Origin: Edaphobacter sp.
GTDB lineage: Bacteria > Acidobacteriota > Terriglobia > Terriglobales > Acidobacteriaceae
Direction: 5' to 3'
Length of the DNA: 64,000 nucleotides
Assembly (NCBI RefSeq): GCF_028283685.1
Contig: NZ_JAPWKF010000008.1
Span: 186,001 to 250,000, forward strand
Shown here: positions 44,663 to 54,056 of the stretch, one piece after another
Position numbering within the stretch: the first letter of the stretch is position 1
Layout: each line of letters starts with the position of its first letter
The notes under the pieces: model-generated
Databases searched by the model: none
What the model was told of the DNA's origin: nothing
What the model saw: only the letters and a program-made list of their open reading frames with translations
Position numbers and translations under genes: made by a program

Positions 44663-45472
44663 CTACCGGATCAGGTGGAACGTCCTGCTCCAGCGCGTCT
44701 CGGTGAAGAAGTGGATGAGGATGTGCGTCATGAAGGAGAATCGGTCGGCGATCGTCTGCTTGTTGGCCTGGTCGGCCGGCGTCTCGAACGACCAGTAGAC
44801 GAACAGCGGCCGTCCCACGATGTTCTCGCGCGGCACGAAGCCCCAGAAGCGGCCGTCCAGCGAATCGGGCCGGTTGTCGCCCATGGCGAAGACCTTGCCC
44901 GGAGGCACCACCAGGTCGCCGCCCTCGATGTGCGTGGGCAGCTCGTACTGCCAGCTGGCCGTCACCTGGTACATCGGGTCGGGAGGAATGCTCGGGAAGT
45001 CGTCGCGGTAGGGCTGATACTCGTGCTGCGGATCGCCGTCGGAGGAGGGCATCGCGGCGTACGGCTCGTTCTGGGCCACGCCGTTCCGGTACACCACGCC
45101 GTTGCGCAGGTGGATGCGGTCGCCGGGAAGGCCGATGGCGCGCTTGACCAGGAACATGTCCGGCTCGCCCGGCTTCAGGAAGACGATGATGTCGCCGCGG
45201 TTGACATCGCGGTAGTGCGTAAACGGAGCCCACTTCGTCGGAGGCGCCAGCGTCACGCGGTCGACCAGCACATGGTCGCCGATCAGCAGCGTCTTCTCCA
45301 TCGAGCCCGAGGGAATCTCGAAGTTCTGGAAGATGAACGTCATCACGAAGAGGCCGACGGCCAGCACGCTGGCGATCGAGGATAACGACTCGAGCGGTGT
45401 CTCGGTGCGCTCGTCCTGCTGGGCAGCGGACGTTGCCTGCTCTTCGGTTTGAGTCGTTTCCATCGTCTTCAT
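44663..45472 (-). CDS. lepB: Signal peptidase I (copy 1)
   Basis: 269 residues from ATG 45472 (GGGAGA 9 nt upstream). One N-terminal membrane helix (IASVLAVGLFVMTFIFQNF), catalytic Ser in IPSGSMEKTLLIGDHVLVD, catalytic Lys in FLVKRAIGLPGDRIHL, and the late boxes VFAMGDNRPDSLDGRFWGFV. It removes signal peptides from exported proteins at the inner membrane. It follows another lepB by about 100 bp. Confidence 0.95.
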   Translation of the reverse strand: MKTMETTQTEEQATSAAQQDERTETPLESLSSIASVLAVGLFVMTFIFQNFEIPSGSMEKTLLIGDHVLVDRVTLAPPTKWAPFTHYRDVNRGDIIVFLKPGEPDMFLVKRAIGLPGDRIHLRNGVVYRNGVAQNEPYAAMPSSDGDPQHEYQPYRDDFPSIPPDPMYQVTASWQYELPTHIEGGDLVVPPGKVFAMGDNRPDSLDGRFWGFVPRENIVGRPLFVYWSFETPADQANKQTIADRFSFMTHILIHFFTETRWSRTFHLIR

Positions 45473-45569
45473 CAGTACCAATCTCCCGGCGGGATGCCTC
45501 TGGTCAGTGTATCGCTGAAGTGCCCTTCGCTGCCCGGTTATGTGGGAGCCGGCCGCCGGAGGGTATCTT

Positions 45570-46427
45570 TTAGCGGACGATGTGCAGTACCCGGTCCCAG
45601 CGGGCGAACCCGGTCAGCCCGGCCGCCAGTTCGCTGCTGCGAGGCAGGGCTCTTACCCTGTCCCGCTGGCCGTCGCGCAGCGAAAAGTAGATCAGCAGCG
45701 GACGGCCCACGATCGAATCCTCCGGCACGAAGCCCCAGTAGCGGCTGTCCTCGCTGTCGTTGCGGTTGTCGCCCAGGACAAAGTAATTGCCCGCCGGAAC
45801 GATCAGCTCGCCGTCGTCCACCAGCTTGCGCATCCGCATCCACCAGCGCGAATCGATCTCCGGGTCGGCGCTCTCCATACGGGGGAAGTTGTCGCGGAAG
45901 TTGTCATGCGCCGCGGGCCGGTAGACGGCATACGGCTCGTCGATCGGCTTGCCGTCGATCTGCACGTGTCCGCCGCGCAGCCGGAGATGGTCGCCCGGAA
46001 GCCCCACCACGCGTTTGACCAGGTGCATCTCCGGGTTCATCGGGAAATGAAAGACGATGACGTCGCCGCGATGAATCGCCGGGCTGGGCAGCAACGCGCT
46101 GCTGTCTTCCGCTGTCGCCGTCACCTGTTTGTCGACCAGTAGAAAATCACCGATCAGCAGTGTCGGCTCCATCGAACCCGATGGGATACGGAAAGGCTGC
46201 ACGTTGAAGGTCACGATGAAGACAGCGACCGTAATGATGATCGTCAGTGTCTGGATGGCAGGCAGAAGGCCGTGGCGCTCATGCGGGTGAGGCGCCGGGC
46301 GATGGTATCGTGCGGCCGCCTGCCGTGAAGGGGATGCAGCCGTCTGCTGCGACCGGGGTACCTGCACTGCGGGGGGCTGCTCCCGGCCGGGGGCGGATGT
46401 CACCTCCGTCGTGAGCGGCCTGCTCAT
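45570..46427 (-). CDS. lepB: Signal peptidase I (copy 2)
   Basis: 285 residues with a 55-residue polar cytosolic extension rich in Pro, His and Arg before the membrane helix (LTIIITVAVFIVTFNVQPF). Catalytic Ser in IPSGSMEPTLLIGDFLLVD, Lys in HLVKRVVGLPGDHLRL, and YFVLGDNRNDSEDSRYWGFV. Its ATG overlaps the rnc stop by 4 bp. The two lepB proteins differ widely outside the motifs, so they may have separate substrates. Confidence 0.94.
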   Translation of the reverse strand: MSRPLTTEVTSAPGREQPPAVQVPRSQQTAASPSRQAAARYHRPAPHPHERHGLLPAIQTLTIIITVAVFIVTFNVQPFRIPSGSMEPTLLIGDFLLVDKQVTATAEDSSALLPSPAIHRGDVIVFHFPMNPEMHLVKRVVGLPGDHLRLRGGHVQIDGKPIDEPYAVYRPAAHDNFRDNFPRMESADPEIDSRWWMRMRKLVDDGELIVPAGNYFVLGDNRNDSEDSRYWGFVPEDSIVGRPLLIYFSLRDGQRDRVRALPRSSELAAGLTGFARWDRVLHIVR

Positions 46428-47257
46428 TGCGCGGCTCCCAGCCCCGTCTCGTCTGCGGGAGGCGGAACCGGATCGGCGGCCTCCTCGGCCAGCAGCCGCT
46501 CCACGGCGATCCGCGCCGCCTGTTGCTGTGCCTGTTTCTTGGTCGAGCCCTCCGATTCGCCGAGCGCACGCGATCCTCCACGCCCATCCGGGATGCGGAC
46601 CTCCACGCGAAAGAGCTTCTGGTGGTCCGGCCCGCTCTGCGCCGTGAGCACATACTGCGGCTGACCGGCTCCAATCGCCTGCAGATGCTCCTGCAGCGCC
46701 GACTTGTGATCGCCGATGGCCCCTGAGAAGGTCTCTCCCGCCTTCAGCGCGCCGTTCAGCTCCGGTATCGACGGCTCAATGATGTAGTGCTCAATGAAGG
46801 CGCGTGCCGCCTCCATTCCGCCGTCCAGGTAGATAGCGGCGATGACGGCCTCGATCGCGTTCGCCAGCAGCGCAGGCTTCTGACGGCCTCCGCTCTGCTC
46901 CTCGCCGCGGCCCAGCAGCAGCATCTGCCCCAGGCCGATGCGTGCGCCCACATCTCCCAGGTGGCGGCGGCTCACCAGCGAGGCGCGCAGGCGTGTCAGC
47001 TCGCCCTCCCGCGAGTGCGGGAAGCGGCGGAAGAGGCTCTCTGCAACGGCAAGGCCCAGCACGGCGTCGCCCACAAACTCCAGCTGTTCGTTGTCCGAGC
47101 TGGGATCGGGCGAGGCCTCGTTCCCGCTCTCGTAGGCCAGCGAGCGATGCGTCAGAGCCCAGGTCAGCAGCTCCGGGCGCTCAAAGGTATGGTCGAAGAG
47201 AGCCTTCGGCGTCGCGCCCGGATGCTTCGGTGCGGACTTTTTGCGACGGGTGGTCAT
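46424..47257 (-). CDS. rnc: Ribonuclease III
   Basis: 277 residues. The nuclease signature NEQLEFVGDAVLGLAVAESL, ANAIEAVIAAIYLDGG with the second acidic pair, and a C-terminal dsRNA-binding domain (HKSALQEHLQAIGAGQPQYV... GSTKKQAQQQAARIAVERLL). It cuts double-stranded RNA in rRNA maturation. It heads the rnc-lepB-lepB-asmA operon, as in many bacteria. A basic N-terminal extension (TTRRKKSAPKH) is longer than usual. Confidence 0.96.
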   Translation of the reverse strand: MTTRRKKSAPKHPGATPKALFDHTFERPELLTWALTHRSLAYESGNEASPDPSSDNEQLEFVGDAVLGLAVAESLFRRFPHSREGELTRLRASLVSRRHLGDVGARIGLGQMLLLGRGEEQSGGRQKPALLANAIEAVIAAIYLDGGMEAARAFIEHYIIEPSIPELNGALKAGETFSGAIGDHKSALQEHLQAIGAGQPQYVLTAQSGPDHQKLFRVEVRIPDGRGGSRALGESEGSTKKQAQQQAARIAVERLLAEEAADPVPPPADETGLGAAQ

Positions 47258-47322
47258 GCTGCTCCCTCTCGGAATACTCTACCGGATGGATGGACGCACG
47301 AGCCCCTTGCCGGGGAAGCGTT

Positions 47323-49137
47323 TCAGCGAGGCGTATCCGGTCGATAAGCCTGCTTCTCCGCCTTTCCGCTGGGGTCCAGCGGCTCGTTGTCGTCGTCCTG
47401 CGTTTGCGATCTCTTCGGCAGAAGGAAGGGCTGTTTAATGCCTTGTTCAGCTGCGGCACGCGTGTCGGGCTGCGAGTCGCGGACGGCCAGCGCCGCCTTA
47501 TACTCCGCCACGGCCTTGGGCCGTTCCGGGTGTTCGACATCCGGCTGCGCCGGGTCGCGTGCAACGTCGTAAAGCCGCCCCATGTAGATGTGTGCCCAGG
47601 CCAGCGTGCGCGGATCCCTGGCCTCGGTGAGGGTCTTGTTGAAGTGCTCCATCGCCGCTCCGGGATCGCCGTGAATCAGCTCGATGCGCCCGGCGAGATA
47701 GTTCGCCTGCGGGTCATTCGGATTGGCCTTGAGGGCCGCGTCGGCCATCTCCTCGGCACCCGTCGTGTCACCCTTTATCAGCTTCATCTCGGCCAGGTCC
47801 ATGCCCTGCAGCTGGCGCGGTGCGCGGCGCACAAAGTCGTTGGCGCCCTCGGGCAGAAACTCGATATGCTCGGCCGAGTGGCGCTCCCGGTCCACGTCCA
47901 TGCCGTACACCATCTCGGCGATGTCCTCGCGCAGGCTGACGCCTTCCTTCTCCATCGCGCCGATCTTGTCGTAGAAGTAGCCGGTCAGCGCATACCCCTG
48001 GTGCATGTCGAGGTCCACCTGCCTGCGGCGGACCACCTCCGCCTCACGCTCCCACGCCGCCAGGTTCGCCTCGTAGCCGGTCAGATCCGTGCGCACGCGG
48101 ATCTGCGTCGGTCGCACCGGCTTTGCCACGCCCACATCCATCGTGTGCGCCTCGATCGCCTTGATCATGCACTCGGTGATCAGCGCCGCCACGTCGGACT
48201 TATACGCGAAGTCCAGCGGAGCATCCTGCACCGCCTTCAGCAGAGGCAGCAGCCGGTTCATCGCGCTGGCGCGGGCATACACCAGCGGCTCCACCTCGTA
48301 GTGCAGGTAGGTGTGCCGGATCTGGTCCATATGCACCTCCCCGGTCGCCGACGGCGAAGCCACCACGATGTAGTCGTTGCCATAGATACGCGCGTTCGTC
48401 GTCGAAGGAGCCAGCATCGGCTCCAGCAGCACCAGGAAGCGGCGGCCGTCGTAGCTGGAGACCGGCATCTTCAGGTAGAGGTTGGTGTCGAGTACTGTCT
48501 TGGTCAGAGGCTCGTGAATCTGGTTCACCAGCGCCTCGTACTCCGGCCGGTGCATGATCCAGATCGCATGCAGGTTGATGTCTGCGGCGAAGTTCCTGAG
48601 CAGCGGCAGAATGTTCACCACCTGCGTCGAATCCGGCGGAAGCTCCGTCTCGCCTACCGAGGGCGTCAGCGCCGGTGGAGGGTCCACGTACAGCGACAGC
48701 GAGATGTACTGCGCGATGGTCTGGCCAGGATCGTTCAGCTGGTGGTCACGGATGTACGCGCACAGTTTGTCGCGATGGTCGCGAGCCTCCGGCGTTCCGT
48801 TGGCCAGCGCCTGGATCACCTCGTCGCGTACCTCGTGCCGCACCGGGGCCGAGGCTGCAAGATCGTTATCGTAGCCGCAGGCGTTCAGAGCCACGGCAAT
48901 GTCGAACAGCGGCTCGCTGGTCTCCAATGTCACCGATGCTCCCGCAGCCTCCGACTGGATCACTCGCGGGCGCGCCGGCAGGCCGGGACGATTGTCGATC
49001 GTCGCATCCGGACGGCTGGCGCCCGAGCTGGAACTGGAAGAGCTGGAGCCCTGCTGTGCATTGGCAGGCAGACAGACCATCGGAGCTGCAAGCAGCAAAG
49101 AGAGAGCAAATGACGAAGATCGGATAAAAGGAGACAC
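47323..49137 (-). CDS. Secreted TPR-containing protein of unknown function
   Basis: About 604 residues from a GTG at 49137, which opens a signal peptide (FIRSSSFALSLLLAAPMVCL, cut near PANAQQ); the start has no clear ribosome site. A Ser-rich linker is followed by a 400-residue domain I do not recognise, with YISLSLYVDPPPALTP, LRNFAADINLHAIWIMHRPE and HYEVEPLVYARASAMNRLLP. TPR-like repeats follow at about 470-545 (GMDLAEMKLIKGDTTGAEEM, ANYLAGRIELIHGDPGAAME). No zinc or catalytic motif is seen. Confidence 0.75.
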   Translation of the reverse strand: MSPFIRSSSFALSLLLAAPMVCLPANAQQGSSSSSSSSGASRPDATIDNRPGLPARPRVIQSEAAGASVTLETSEPLFDIAVALNACGYDNDLAASAPVRHEVRDEVIQALANGTPEARDHRDKLCAYIRDHQLNDPGQTIAQYISLSLYVDPPPALTPSVGETELPPDSTQVVNILPLLRNFAADINLHAIWIMHRPEYEALVNQIHEPLTKTVLDTNLYLKMPVSSYDGRRFLVLLEPMLAPSTTNARIYGNDYIVVASPSATGEVHMDQIRHTYLHYEVEPLVYARASAMNRLLPLLKAVQDAPLDFAYKSDVAALITECMIKAIEAHTMDVGVAKPVRPTQIRVRTDLTGYEANLAAWEREAEVVRRRQVDLDMHQGYALTGYFYDKIGAMEKEGVSLREDIAEMVYGMDVDRERHSAEHIEFLPEGANDFVRRAPRQLQGMDLAEMKLIKGDTTGAEEMADAALKANPNDPQANYLAGRIELIHGDPGAAMEHFNKTLTEARDPRTLAWAHIYMGRLYDVARDPAQPDVEHPERPKAVAEYKAALAVRDSQPDTRAAAEQGIKQPFLLPKRSQTQDDDNEPLDPSGKAEKQAYRPDTPR

Positions 49138-49275
49138 GATATATATAGTTTTCGACGTTCCAGTGGAGTTTAGGAGAGTGCCGGAGGAGGTTGCAAACCC
49201 ATTCGGGAGCCCGGTGCGGGAGCGCGGCGTCGGCGGCATCGCATGGCCTCCTCCAACCCGCTCTCTGTAAATGAG

Positions 49276-51450
49276 TTACGGCGTTGTGGACGGGGCCGCA
49301 GGCTGAGTCGTGTCCTGTTCGTCGACCACATGCAGGCGGTAGCGGTGGAGCGGAGCGACGGTCTCGGGAATGCTGCCATCGTTCACCAGCACCTCATCCG
49401 GCACACCTCCAAACAGGATGCGCGTCGTAACAGACGCCTGCGGGCCGATGCGGACGCGCTCCGTGGTTGTCAATTTGCCCGAGCGCACCGTCACCGGCAC
49501 CTCGACGTTCACGTTGCCCTGGTTGTGGACCTCCACCGCCACCAGCCAGCTGACGTCCTTGCCGTTCTTCGCCGTCAGGCTGCGCGGTGTCACGTTGGTG
49601 ATCGAAAGATCGGCCAGCCCGCGGTCGTTATAGACCCAGTCGTCGAAGACCCACGCCAGGTCTTTGCCCGACGCCCGCTCCAGCACGCGCTGAAAGGCAT
49701 GCGGGTCTTCGGGGTTTTCGGGAGTCGCGCTGCGGGCCATATCGCGGTAACGCTGCAGCGCCTGTTTCAGCGGCCCGTCGCCGGTGATTGAGCGCAGCAT
49801 GTACAGCACCGCCGCAGCCTTGGCGCGATAGTAAACCTCATCGTGTGCCGCAATCAGGCTCTGACCAGCCTCGCCCGGAGGAGGCGTGAGCGTCTCCGGC
49901 AACGGCTGCGCGGTCTGACTCTGTGCCGCGCTATCTGGCGTTGAACTGGAGCTGGAGGATGAATTCGACGAGTAGCTCTCCGGCGGACCCGGCAGGTTGC
50001 GCGGGTCGAACGGGATGCCGTTCTGCTGCTTTTTCGGCATCGGAGCCTGCGCTGCTATCGAAGGCTCCCCCTTGGGAGCCTCAGCGGGAGGCTCCGGCTC
50101 CATCAGCGTCAGTGGCGTAATCAGGCCTCGCAGCCCTGCCAGCGCCCTGTCGCGTCCATCCACGCCTTCGTTCTGCACAATGGCCATAAACTGAGGCACA
50201 CCCTCATTTAGCCAGGGCAGGGAAGAACGGAACCAGGCATGCGTCAGCGAGTGGACCAGCGCCCCTGCAATCTCCGGCACGCTGGGCGCCGTCATCGGAA
50301 TCGCCAGCAGCGCGTCATCTTCGAATGGCTGGCCGGGATGGTCGAGGATCGTCAGCGGCGTGATCGGCGCCTGCCCCAGCCAGTCCTGCAGCAACGGGGT
50401 CAGCGACCCTGCTGCTGTGTTGTACGGCGTGATGGCCTCAGGCCGATCCGTCGCCACGGAGAGAAGCTTGTCCTCGCTGGGCCGCGTCGCCTGCCAGCTC
50501 ACAAACAGGCTGGGCGTGCGGAAGCCCAGCGGGCCCGCCGGAAAGTTTGCCGTCGCGACACCGTGCGACTCGTCCACCAGGGCATCCGGCTCTTCGGTCA
50601 CATGCTCGGCAGGCTGATGCTGTCCGTTGACGTAGACATCGACCGGCGGCTCGCCCGTGTACTCGATTGCCAGCCTTAGCTGGAAGTTCGATCCCGCCTC
50701 TCGGAGCCGCGACTGGCCGATCGCCTGGAAGAGCTTGGCGCCATCGCCCAGAAATAATGCCGGAGAGCTGACCGGGTACCAGGCCACGTTGCCGAAGCCG
50801 CGCAGCGCGATCTCCTGCGCCATGATGCCGTCCCAGTCCACGCTTGAGGCTCGCTCCGGAGGAGCGCCGATGCGCGTCAGCCGCGCCGCCGACTGCGGCA
50901 GCGTACCGGAGTAAAGTGCGGTCAGCGCCAGCGATGCGCCTGGAGCCAGCGGCTGGGGCAGATTCACCAGAGCCTCCGACACCTCGCCGGTATGGTCGGC
51001 GTCCGTTGCCAGCGTGTGCTGGGTAAACGTCAGCGGCGCACCCGCCGCGATGGACTCCCACTGGAGCGTTGAAGAGATCTGCAATGTCAGCTGTGTCAGC
51101 GGCTTATCCGACCCATTGCGTACCGTGAACCGCACCCTGGCCGACAGGCGATTCGTCGCCGGGGCCATGTGCAGGTCGAGATCGCGGCCCGTAAACACCA
51201 CCGCCGAGCGCTGAGCGTCGGTAATGGCGGCGACTGCCGCCTGCGGCGTGGGATTGGCGACCGCCGCGTGACCCTCCGGCGTCTCCTGCACATCGTTGCG
51301 ATGGAACAGAACCTTGCCGCGAGCGCCGTGCTGCTCCGTCGAGGGGGCGGCCTGAGGCGTCGTCTCTGCAGGCTGCTGTGCCTTCGCAGGTTGCTGCGCT
51401 GCGGCGATCGAGGTCGCCAGAAATGCTGTAATCAATGTGGAACGAATCAT
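49276..51450 (-). CDS. Secreted gluzincin-like protein with altered active site
   Basis: 724 residues. The signal peptide ends at AAAQQ. A beta-rich N-terminal half resembles the M1 entry domain. The position of the metallopeptidase helix reads VHSLTHAWFRSSLPWLNEGV: His400 and His404 and downstream Glu416 are present, but the catalytic Glu of HExxH is Ser401. It may be a pseudo-enzyme of the peptidase-MA type. A Ser/Pro-rich insert (about 470-530) interrupts the helical domain. Its ATG directly follows the rlmB stop (TAAATG). Confidence 0.75.
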   Translation of the reverse strand: MIRSTLITAFLATSIAAAQQPAKAQQPAETTPQAAPSTEQHGARGKVLFHRNDVQETPEGHAAVANPTPQAAVAAITDAQRSAVVFTGRDLDLHMAPATNRLSARVRFTVRNGSDKPLTQLTLQISSTLQWESIAAGAPLTFTQHTLATDADHTGEVSEALVNLPQPLAPGASLALTALYSGTLPQSAARLTRIGAPPERASSVDWDGIMAQEIALRGFGNVAWYPVSSPALFLGDGAKLFQAIGQSRLREAGSNFQLRLAIEYTGEPPVDVYVNGQHQPAEHVTEEPDALVDESHGVATANFPAGPLGFRTPSLFVSWQATRPSEDKLLSVATDRPEAITPYNTAAGSLTPLLQDWLGQAPITPLTILDHPGQPFEDDALLAIPMTAPSVPEIAGALVHSLTHAWFRSSLPWLNEGVPQFMAIVQNEGVDGRDRALAGLRGLITPLTLMEPEPPAEAPKGEPSIAAQAPMPKKQQNGIPFDPRNLPGPPESYSSNSSSSSSSTPDSAAQSQTAQPLPETLTPPPGEAGQSLIAAHDEVYYRAKAAAVLYMLRSITGDGPLKQALQRYRDMARSATPENPEDPHAFQRVLERASGKDLAWVFDDWVYNDRGLADLSITNVTPRSLTAKNGKDVSWLVAVEVHNQGNVNVEVPVTVRSGKLTTTERVRIGPQASVTTRILFGGVPDEVLVNDGSIPETVAPLHRYRLHVVDEQDTTQPAAPSTTP

Positions 51451-52263
51451 TTAGAGACTGCCAAGACCCTTCGGCTTCTTCGCGGCCTTGGGGGCTGCGG
51501 CCGTCTGTTGGACGGTTGAGCCGCCGTTTCGGCCCCCTTGCCGCTGCCGCATGGCCTCGTACATCACCACTGCGCCAGCCACGGAGACGTTGAGCGACGA
51601 CACCTGACCCGCCATCGGAATGCGCAGCAGGTGGTCGCAGGTCTTCTTCACCAGGTCGTGCAGCCCCGCACCCTCGCGGCCCAGCACCAGGCAGCAGTCC
51701 GTGGTGGCGAAGTCGAAGTCCGTGTAATCCGGCGTGCCCCGCTCGTCGAGGCCGACGATCCAGATATTCGCCTTCTTCATCAGCTCCAGCGAGCGGACAA
51801 GATTCGTCACCCTGGCGATGCGAACATGCTCCGACGCTCCCGCCGAGGTCTTGGCCACGGTCGCCGAAATCGGCGCCGAACGCCGCTCCGGCAATATGAT
51901 GCCATCCACCCCCGCGCCGTCGGCGGTGCGGATCAGCGCACCAAGGTTGTGCGGGTCTTCCAGCCCGTCCAGCGCCAGAAAGAAGCGGCGTTCGCCCTTC
52001 TTCCGCTCCAGCAGGTCTTCAACCGTCAGGAACTGGCGTTCGCGCAGGAAGGCGACCACGCCCTGGTGCATATCGGTCTTGGCGATACGGGTCAGCTGAT
52101 CCCGCGGCTCCAGAGAGACGCGGATGCGGTTCTCGCGTGCCATCGCCGCGATCTGTTCCAGCTTGCGATCCGAGCGCTCCCGCGCGATCGAGATGCGGTC
52201 GACACGCCCCGAGCCGGAGCGGAGTGCCTCTTCCACGGGATGGAGGCCGTACAAAACGTCCAT
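51451..52263 (-). CDS. rlmB: 23S rRNA (guanosine-2'-O)-methyltransferase RlmB-type
   Basis: 270 residues. The substrate-binding N-terminus (MDVLYGLHPVEEALRSGSGR) precedes a SPOUT domain: LDGLEDPHNLGALIRTADGA, LVLGREGAGLHDLVKKTCDH and the knot IPMAGQVSSLNVSVAGAVVM. It methylates a guanosine (G2251 in E. coli) in the 23S peptidyl-transfer region. A Lys/Ala-rich tail follows. It is divergent from a sigma factor and coupled to the peptidase-like gene. Confidence 0.93.
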   Translation of the reverse strand: MDVLYGLHPVEEALRSGSGRVDRISIARERSDRKLEQIAAMARENRIRVSLEPRDQLTRIAKTDMHQGVVAFLRERQFLTVEDLLERKKGERRFFLALDGLEDPHNLGALIRTADGAGVDGIILPERRSAPISATVAKTSAGASEHVRIARVTNLVRSLELMKKANIWIVGLDERGTPDYTDFDFATTDCCLVLGREGAGLHDLVKKTCDHLLRIPMAGQVSSLNVSVAGAVVMYEAMRQRQGGRNGGSTVQQTAAAPKAAKKPKGLGSL

Positions 52264-52426
52264 CCCTCAAGTCTAACCGCTCAAAAAGCCGTTTTCAGGC
52301 CTCCGGAATGGCCGTAAACTGTCTGCGGCAGGCAAATTTCTGGCTCCAGCAACGATTCCCACGCATTTTTCATGAGAAAAGGTCAGCCTGCGCGACTTTT
52401 TCTCTAAAGAGGACGTCACTATCGCT

Positions 52427-53062
52427 ATGGATGCAGGATCCGTGTCGCTGACCGCCGCCCAGGCCGCCTCTCTCAACGAAAGCGAGAATGCGGCGATTGC
52501 GCGCGGTCTGAAGCGTCAGGACACTGAGCTGCTCGACCACCTGATCGAGCAGTACCAGCACCGACTCCTCCGTTATCTGCTCTTCCTCACCGGCCGCCGC
52601 GAGACCGCGGAAGACCTCTTCCAGGAGACCTGGATGCGCGTGCTGCTGCGCGGTGCGCAGTACAACGGCAAGGCCCGCTTCGATACCTGGCTGTTCACCA
52701 TCGCCCGCAACCTGGTCATCGACCTCTCGCGCAAGCGCACCATGGCCAGCCTCGAAGAGATGAGCGAACAGAACGAAGATGACCGCCCCTTCGAGGTCGC
52801 CTTCGAAGGACCTTCGCCACTCGAACAGTTTCAGTCGCGTGAGAACTCCGCCGAGGTCGGCCAGATCCTGCTGACGCTCGAGCCCGCGCACCGCGAGGTT
52901 CTGATCCTTCGGTTCTACGAAGAGATGTCGCTTGAAGACATCTCCACCATGACGCGCGCTCCGCTCTCGACCGTCAAGTCGCGCCTGTATCGCGGTCTGG
53001 CCTCGCTGAGGCCGGAGCTGGCCAAGCTCCGGAGCAATCGCCTGATGGAGGCAAGAGGATGA
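52427..53062 (+). CDS. ECF RNA polymerase sigma factor (second)
   Basis: 211 residues. Region 2: LLDHLIEQYQHRLLRYLLFL, ETAEDLFQETWMRVLLRG and ARFDTWLFTIARNLVIDLSR; region 4: LLTLEPAHREVLILRFYEEM, LEDISTMTRAPLSTVKSRLY. It begins a three-gene operon with 4-bp overlaps. No sigma-E-like promoter is seen upstream, unlike the sigma gene at 41445. Confidence 0.93.
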   Translation: MDAGSVSLTAAQAASLNESENAAIARGLKRQDTELLDHLIEQYQHRLLRYLLFLTGRRETAEDLFQETWMRVLLRGAQYNGKARFDTWLFTIARNLVIDLSRKRTMASLEEMSEQNEDDRPFEVAFEGPSPLEQFQSRENSAEVGQILLTLEPAHREVLILRFYEEMSLEDISTMTRAPLSTVKSRLYRGLASLRPELAKLRSNRLMEARG

Positions 53063-53460
53063 GCGAACTCTTCGAGAGAGCACAGGGACGGGACAACGAA
53101 CGGCCCGCTCCGCTGGGATCGATCGACTTCGGTTCGCTGAATGTTGCCGCCGGCGCCTCGCTGGTCAATCGGACGCATCGCGTTGTGCGCGAGCGCGCCA
53201 ACCAGATGTCGAAGCGCCGCGACCGTATCCGCAGCCTGATGGCGCCGATGGCGATCAGCGCGGCGATGCTGGTCATCCTGGTTACAGCGGTATGGACGGT
53301 CTTCGACGAGTACGAGATCAATCCGACCGGCTTCGTCGACTCCAGCGATCAGTATCTCGTCCTTGCCGTGTGGTTTCTTCCGCTCTCCCTCGCGCTTCTG
53401 GGGATGGCGTGGTGGAACCGGACCCGAGGACGCCGTTCGGAAAATGAGTACATGCGATGA
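53059..53460 (+). CDS. Small membrane protein, candidate anti-sigma factor
   Basis: 133 residues, overlapping the sigma gene by 4 bp. A polar, Arg-rich N-terminal half (RVVRERANQMSKRRDRIRSL) precedes two membrane helices (MAISAAMLVILVTAVWTVF and YLVLAVWFLPLSLALLGMAW). No HxxxCxxC motif. Position and topology fit a membrane anti-sigma factor; no family is recognised. Confidence 0.7.
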   Translation: MSELFERAQGRDNERPAPLGSIDFGSLNVAAGASLVNRTHRVVRERANQMSKRRDRIRSLMAPMAISAAMLVILVTAVWTVFDEYEINPTGFVDSSDQYLVLAVWFLPLSLALLGMAWWNRTRGRRSENEYMR

Positions 53461-54014
53461 ACCTGCCATGGAGACAGAACGGAGCAGCACAGGGAGACCT
53501 GCGCGAGCAGCAGCCGGACAGTGAGGACCAGCTCAGCCTGATCCCCGCCTGGTCGGTGGTGCTGGCGGTTGCCGTCTTCACCGCGGTGCAGTATCTCTTC
53601 CACGTCGTCATGCCCCACCACAAGCACGAGCTGCTGCCGATGCGGCTGCTGATGGGCTACTCCTGGGGAACGGCCTTCGCCAGCTATGTTCTGCTCGTCG
53701 GCTACGTCAGCCGCGATATCAAGCGCCGCCGTATGCCTGCCGGTCTATGGATGTTGATCGTCGTGCTGATGCCCGGTGGTATCGGTGCCGTCGTCTACTT
53801 CCTGCTGCGCCAGCCGCTGATGCAGCCCTGCCCGCACTGCCGCACCGAGCTCACCGTCGGTTGCCACTTCTGCCCGCAGTGTCAGTTTCAGATGGCGCCC
53901 GTCTGCGGACGCTGCTTCCGCGGCGTGCAGATCACCGATGTCTACTGCATGCAGTGCGGCCACGACCTGGCCGAGGATCACGCCCCCGCCCGCCTGCGGG
54001 CGTATAGTGACTAG
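53457..54014 (+). CDS. Membrane protein with zinc-ribbon tail
   Basis: 185 residues, again with a 4-bp overlap. Three membrane segments (SVVLAVAVFTAVQYLFHVV, GTAFASYVLLVGYV, LWMLIVVLMPGGIGAVVYFL) lead to a cytosolic double zinc ribbon: CPHCRTE...CHFCPQC and CGRCFRG...CMQCGHD. Such tails often mediate protein or nucleic-acid contact. With the preceding gene it may sense envelope state for the sigma factor; this is inference from order. Confidence 0.75.
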   Translation: MNLPWRQNGAAQGDLREQQPDSEDQLSLIPAWSVVLAVAVFTAVQYLFHVVMPHHKHELLPMRLLMGYSWGTAFASYVLLVGYVSRDIKRRRMPAGLWMLIVVLMPGGIGAVVYFLLRQPLMQPCPHCRTELTVGCHFCPQCQFQMAPVCGRCFRGVQITDVYCMQCGHDLAEDHAPARLRAYSD

Positions 54015-54056
54015 TGGAGTTGCCTGCTCTGGGATGAGTCGGACTCCGCTTGTCCC

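Noticed and set aside
42906..45233. 775-aa version of the AsmA protein
   Set aside because: Its first 200 residues read through lepB in another frame; the ATG at 44624 with the membrane helix is the natural start.
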